Assembly (NCBI RefSeq): GCF_900109515.1
Contig: NZ_FOBD01000020.1
Location: 41,917 to 105,916, forward strand
Direction of reading: 5' to 3'
Length of the DNA stretch: 64,000 nucleotides
DNA from: Paenibacillus sp. OK003
GTDB lineage: Bacteria; Bacillota; Bacilli; Paenibacillales; Paenibacillaceae
Below the pieces are notes generated by a model. That model was given only the letters and a program-made list of their open reading frames with translations, had not been told where the DNA came from and ran no database searches. Each line of letters opens with the position of its first letter. Position 1 is the first letter of the stretch. Both the position numbers and the translations under genes were made by a program. This document shows positions 63,301 to 64,000 of the stretch, in pieces.

Positions 63301-63618
63301 ACCCGCTAGTGCCATGGTTTGGGTAGAAAACATATCCTCCTCATACGTGTCCTCCGTTACTGTCGGCGCATCTTCTACATCTTCAACGTCCTCGTCTACA
63401 CCTTCCGGTTCTTCATGGACGTCTGGATCAATACCATCCAGATATTCGTCGTCTGTTAAAGCTGATTCCTCCATAGAAAAATCAACATTCCCCGCGCTAC
63501 TTTCAGTTGTTATTATGGTATCCGATTGATCCGAAAGCGCATATCCGCTGGTCGGATACATGGTTCCAATCAACAACAAAGCCATCAGAAAAACAATAAA
63601 ACCTTTTCTTAAACTCAT
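60319..63618 (-). CDS. Secreted nine-repeat protein with Rhs-like end, upstream of the Rhs toxin
   Basis: A 1,099-residue exported protein with signal peptide (ending SGYALSD) and an acidic spacer (to about 95). About 95-880 contain nine imperfect repeats of 80-100 residues, each with a PGESxxFxN or KGESYxFTN opening and a DYxVYxxDGT centre, probably beta-sandwiches. About 900-1040 is an IQ-like beta domain (YYRFSPYSSDKYRIAIKESG) resembling bacterial pre-peptidase C-terminal domains. The last 40 residues (NSYEYGYGNQLLKVV...VFEYDRNGNLTKRTKK) are YD-repeat-like. AAAGGAGG lies 12 bases upstream. Only 31 bp separate it from the Rhs gene, so they form an operon; it may anchor or deliver the toxin. 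Confidence 0.75.
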   Translation of the reverse strand: MSLRKGFIVFLMALLLIGTMYPTSGYALSDQSDTIITTESSAGNVDFSMEESALTDDEYLDGIDPDVHEEPEGVDEDVEDVEDAPTVTEDTYEEDMFSTQTMALAGEEVITMYPGDSYSFTNTGTRSRSLSTDAATSRSSSYDYAVYKADGSISTDNMNSTSSLSVGAGYTAVVTSSGVNAFTVTIPVEFTYSVSENPALHRATLSKGESYWFVNEGTQTRAVSADTSTAQDRKYDYANYNEDGSLSSSNFESTGKPYLGGGNEIIFTGAGSQPVTIGLPYEVYTGGWSDEPAYTRVTLSQGESYQFTNISSKSDALQTDGTTKDKHDYVVYLPDGTESSTGTNTTTKPTVAAGRTAVVTLVTATPVTYGVPYRTFDVQKAGGDAITRITVYPGESMIFRNNGSLANPIKNNASSTNGALFDYVLYTSEDVVHSDGFNKNTNPIIRSQGYAVVTVVGQVPIEFSYTDDFSVEESMEPAYHRVTLKQGESVTFWNNSTNREYLDSDASTSQGRIFDYVTYYPDGTERSTRKATAVEPVVYYGNKAVITGVSAQPVTIGAIYTIFDVEDRPNEALSKITVSPGQSVKFHNGGSLSNPIRSNAKKIGGLFDIAVYKADGRAHSDKFNSNVSLATIPAGGEAIVTVGGSTPVLFEYTDDFSVVDSQEPAYLRVTLNKGESYAFTNISSDSKRVRNDASSSAGRVYDYTIYNVDGTVSSSRTATAIEAYVLGGKKVVVTNISDQPITYGGIYRVFRGQDDQVPSPELEITIKQGESAVFTNPGSEPAQIERIAGINSVVDYTVYDKSNKALYFVEGKSHATWDIPAGATLVVTVVSTEPVTIQYNSPVTASSSKEPALIKRNLTPNNTLLFSNTSPYEALLVGSPSEGGTYDYVIRNQNQAVVKEGKNATGGQFVPGKSDIQVHNVSAQTLKFVGAYRHFTVKEAEVEFLTLYENTETALPTVQQGNVYYRFSPYSSDKYRIAIKESGDFSIEPRIELYSDKELSIPVATSIEQEQVYGEQYTVLEWELQGGQNYYLKISEKDGKPIQGAIKAAWMNIRNDNSYEYGYGNQLLKVVLFTGDQIVFEYDRNGNLTKRTKKIFPFN

Positions 63619-63731
63619 GGAATTTATATTCCTCCTTTATGTTTTTTCTCCATTCCCTTCCTAAACAGATGTATAAATGGAGTCTAATAAATCATTATCG
63701 TCATTTCCCTTATTTTAGGATATAGTTAATT

Positions 63732-63757
63732 AGTCCCTACTTTAAGGGACTTTTTTC
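63732..63757 (+). terminator. Rightward-oriented terminator-like hairpin
   Basis: AGTCCCT-ACTTTA-AGGGACT followed by T6. It points rightward although both neighbouring genes read leftward, so it may end an antisense or short upstream transcript. The remainder of 63619-63914 is AT-rich; I see nothing else in it. Confidence 0.45.
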
Positions 63758-63914
63758 CTTTTCCATTTCAGATAACAATTAATATATTCTGTAATTATCT
63801 TGATCCGAAACAGAATTAAAGATTAAATGCAGTTCAAATGCTATTTCAATTGAATTAATCGTTTTTCCTAATTGGGCTACAACTTAGATTTATTACCTTA
63901 AAAATAAAAACCAG

Positions 63915-64000
63915 CTAATGTTTGTCAAGCATTTCTTGTTGGATGAGTTCTTTTTTCGTGTTATACTTTTTCCGACCAACACGAATAACCTCCACTGCTA
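63915..64000 (-). CDS. C-terminal end of an unidentified gene (cut by window edge)
   Basis: A leftward frame enters from the window edge and stops at TAG 63915-63917. The visible 27-28 residues read AVEVIRVGRKKYNTKKELIQ then QEMLDKH. The Val-Ile-Arg-Val-Gly-Arg...Tyr-x-Thr-Lys-x-Glu-Leu pattern resembles the wing end of excisionase-like DNA-binding domains, but too little is visible to name it. Confidence 0.35.
   Translation of the reverse strand, partial: AVEVIRVGRKKYNTKKELIQQEMLDKH

Overview
The window looks like a chromosomal segment of a Paenibacillus-type Firmicute. The evidence is a three-SLH cell-surface protein, a copper-amine-oxidase-like stalk protein, YesM/YesN two-component systems beside sugar ABC importers, several Gfo/Idh/MocA oxidoreductase genes, a PL9 pectate lyase, Bacillus-type Fnr, Zur and Amj homologues, and strong AAGGAGG ribosome binding sites. 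I see no rRNA, tRNA, CRISPR array or insertion sequence.

Layout. 1-3.4 kb: yidD (cut by the window edge), zur and a large secreted stalk/PKD protein. 3.6-12.1 kb: cytosolic NagZ, a YesN/YesM regulator pair and a three-gene sugar ABC importer, all leftward; probably amino-sugar or cell-wall-sugar scavenging. 12.2-19.9 kb: an anaerobic mixed-acid module of pflA, pflB, adhE and divergent fnr, with five TGTGA-N6-TCACA sites in the two control regions. 19.9-22.1 kb: a lipoprotein, an unknown gene and an HxlR regulator. 22.4-29.4 kb: a sugar-oxidoreductase cluster (ThuA, an IolE-like isomerase, three Gfo/Idh/MocA enzymes, a 5'-truncated second isomerase and a divergent AraC regulator). 29.5-36.7 kb: TVP38, MsrAB, a small XRE regulator with a membrane protein, Amj, a DUF2188 protein, YitT, and a TIR-like (PF10137-type) protein with a small overlapping partner. 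37.1-48.9 kb: the SLH protein with a seven-repeat putative propeller, cysK, a DinG-like helicase, catalase and pectate lyase.

49.0-55.0 kb is a markedly AT-rich accessory island. It holds a divergent DUF6809/XRE pair with two matched operators, a three-component cassette (Rad50-like ATPase, winged-helix middle protein, membrane-tethered protein with the GDxVGRDK motif) that resembles ABC-three-component (ABC-3C) conflict systems, a zinc-finger protein of unknown function, and a decayed gene. The membrane component is split by one extra A in an A6 run; removing it gives one 223-residue protein with two tandem GDxVGRDK motifs. 55.1-63.6 kb is a polymorphic-toxin locus: a 1,099-residue secreted repeat protein, a 1,603-residue Rhs/YD protein with an AT-rich variable C-terminal tip, and a probable immunity gene.

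Other signals: two families of intergenic palindromic repeats, two LexA-like SOS boxes (one with no obvious gene), and an attenuator-like stem between the ABC binding-protein and permease genes. All coordinates and motifs come from reading the sequence; no database search was run.
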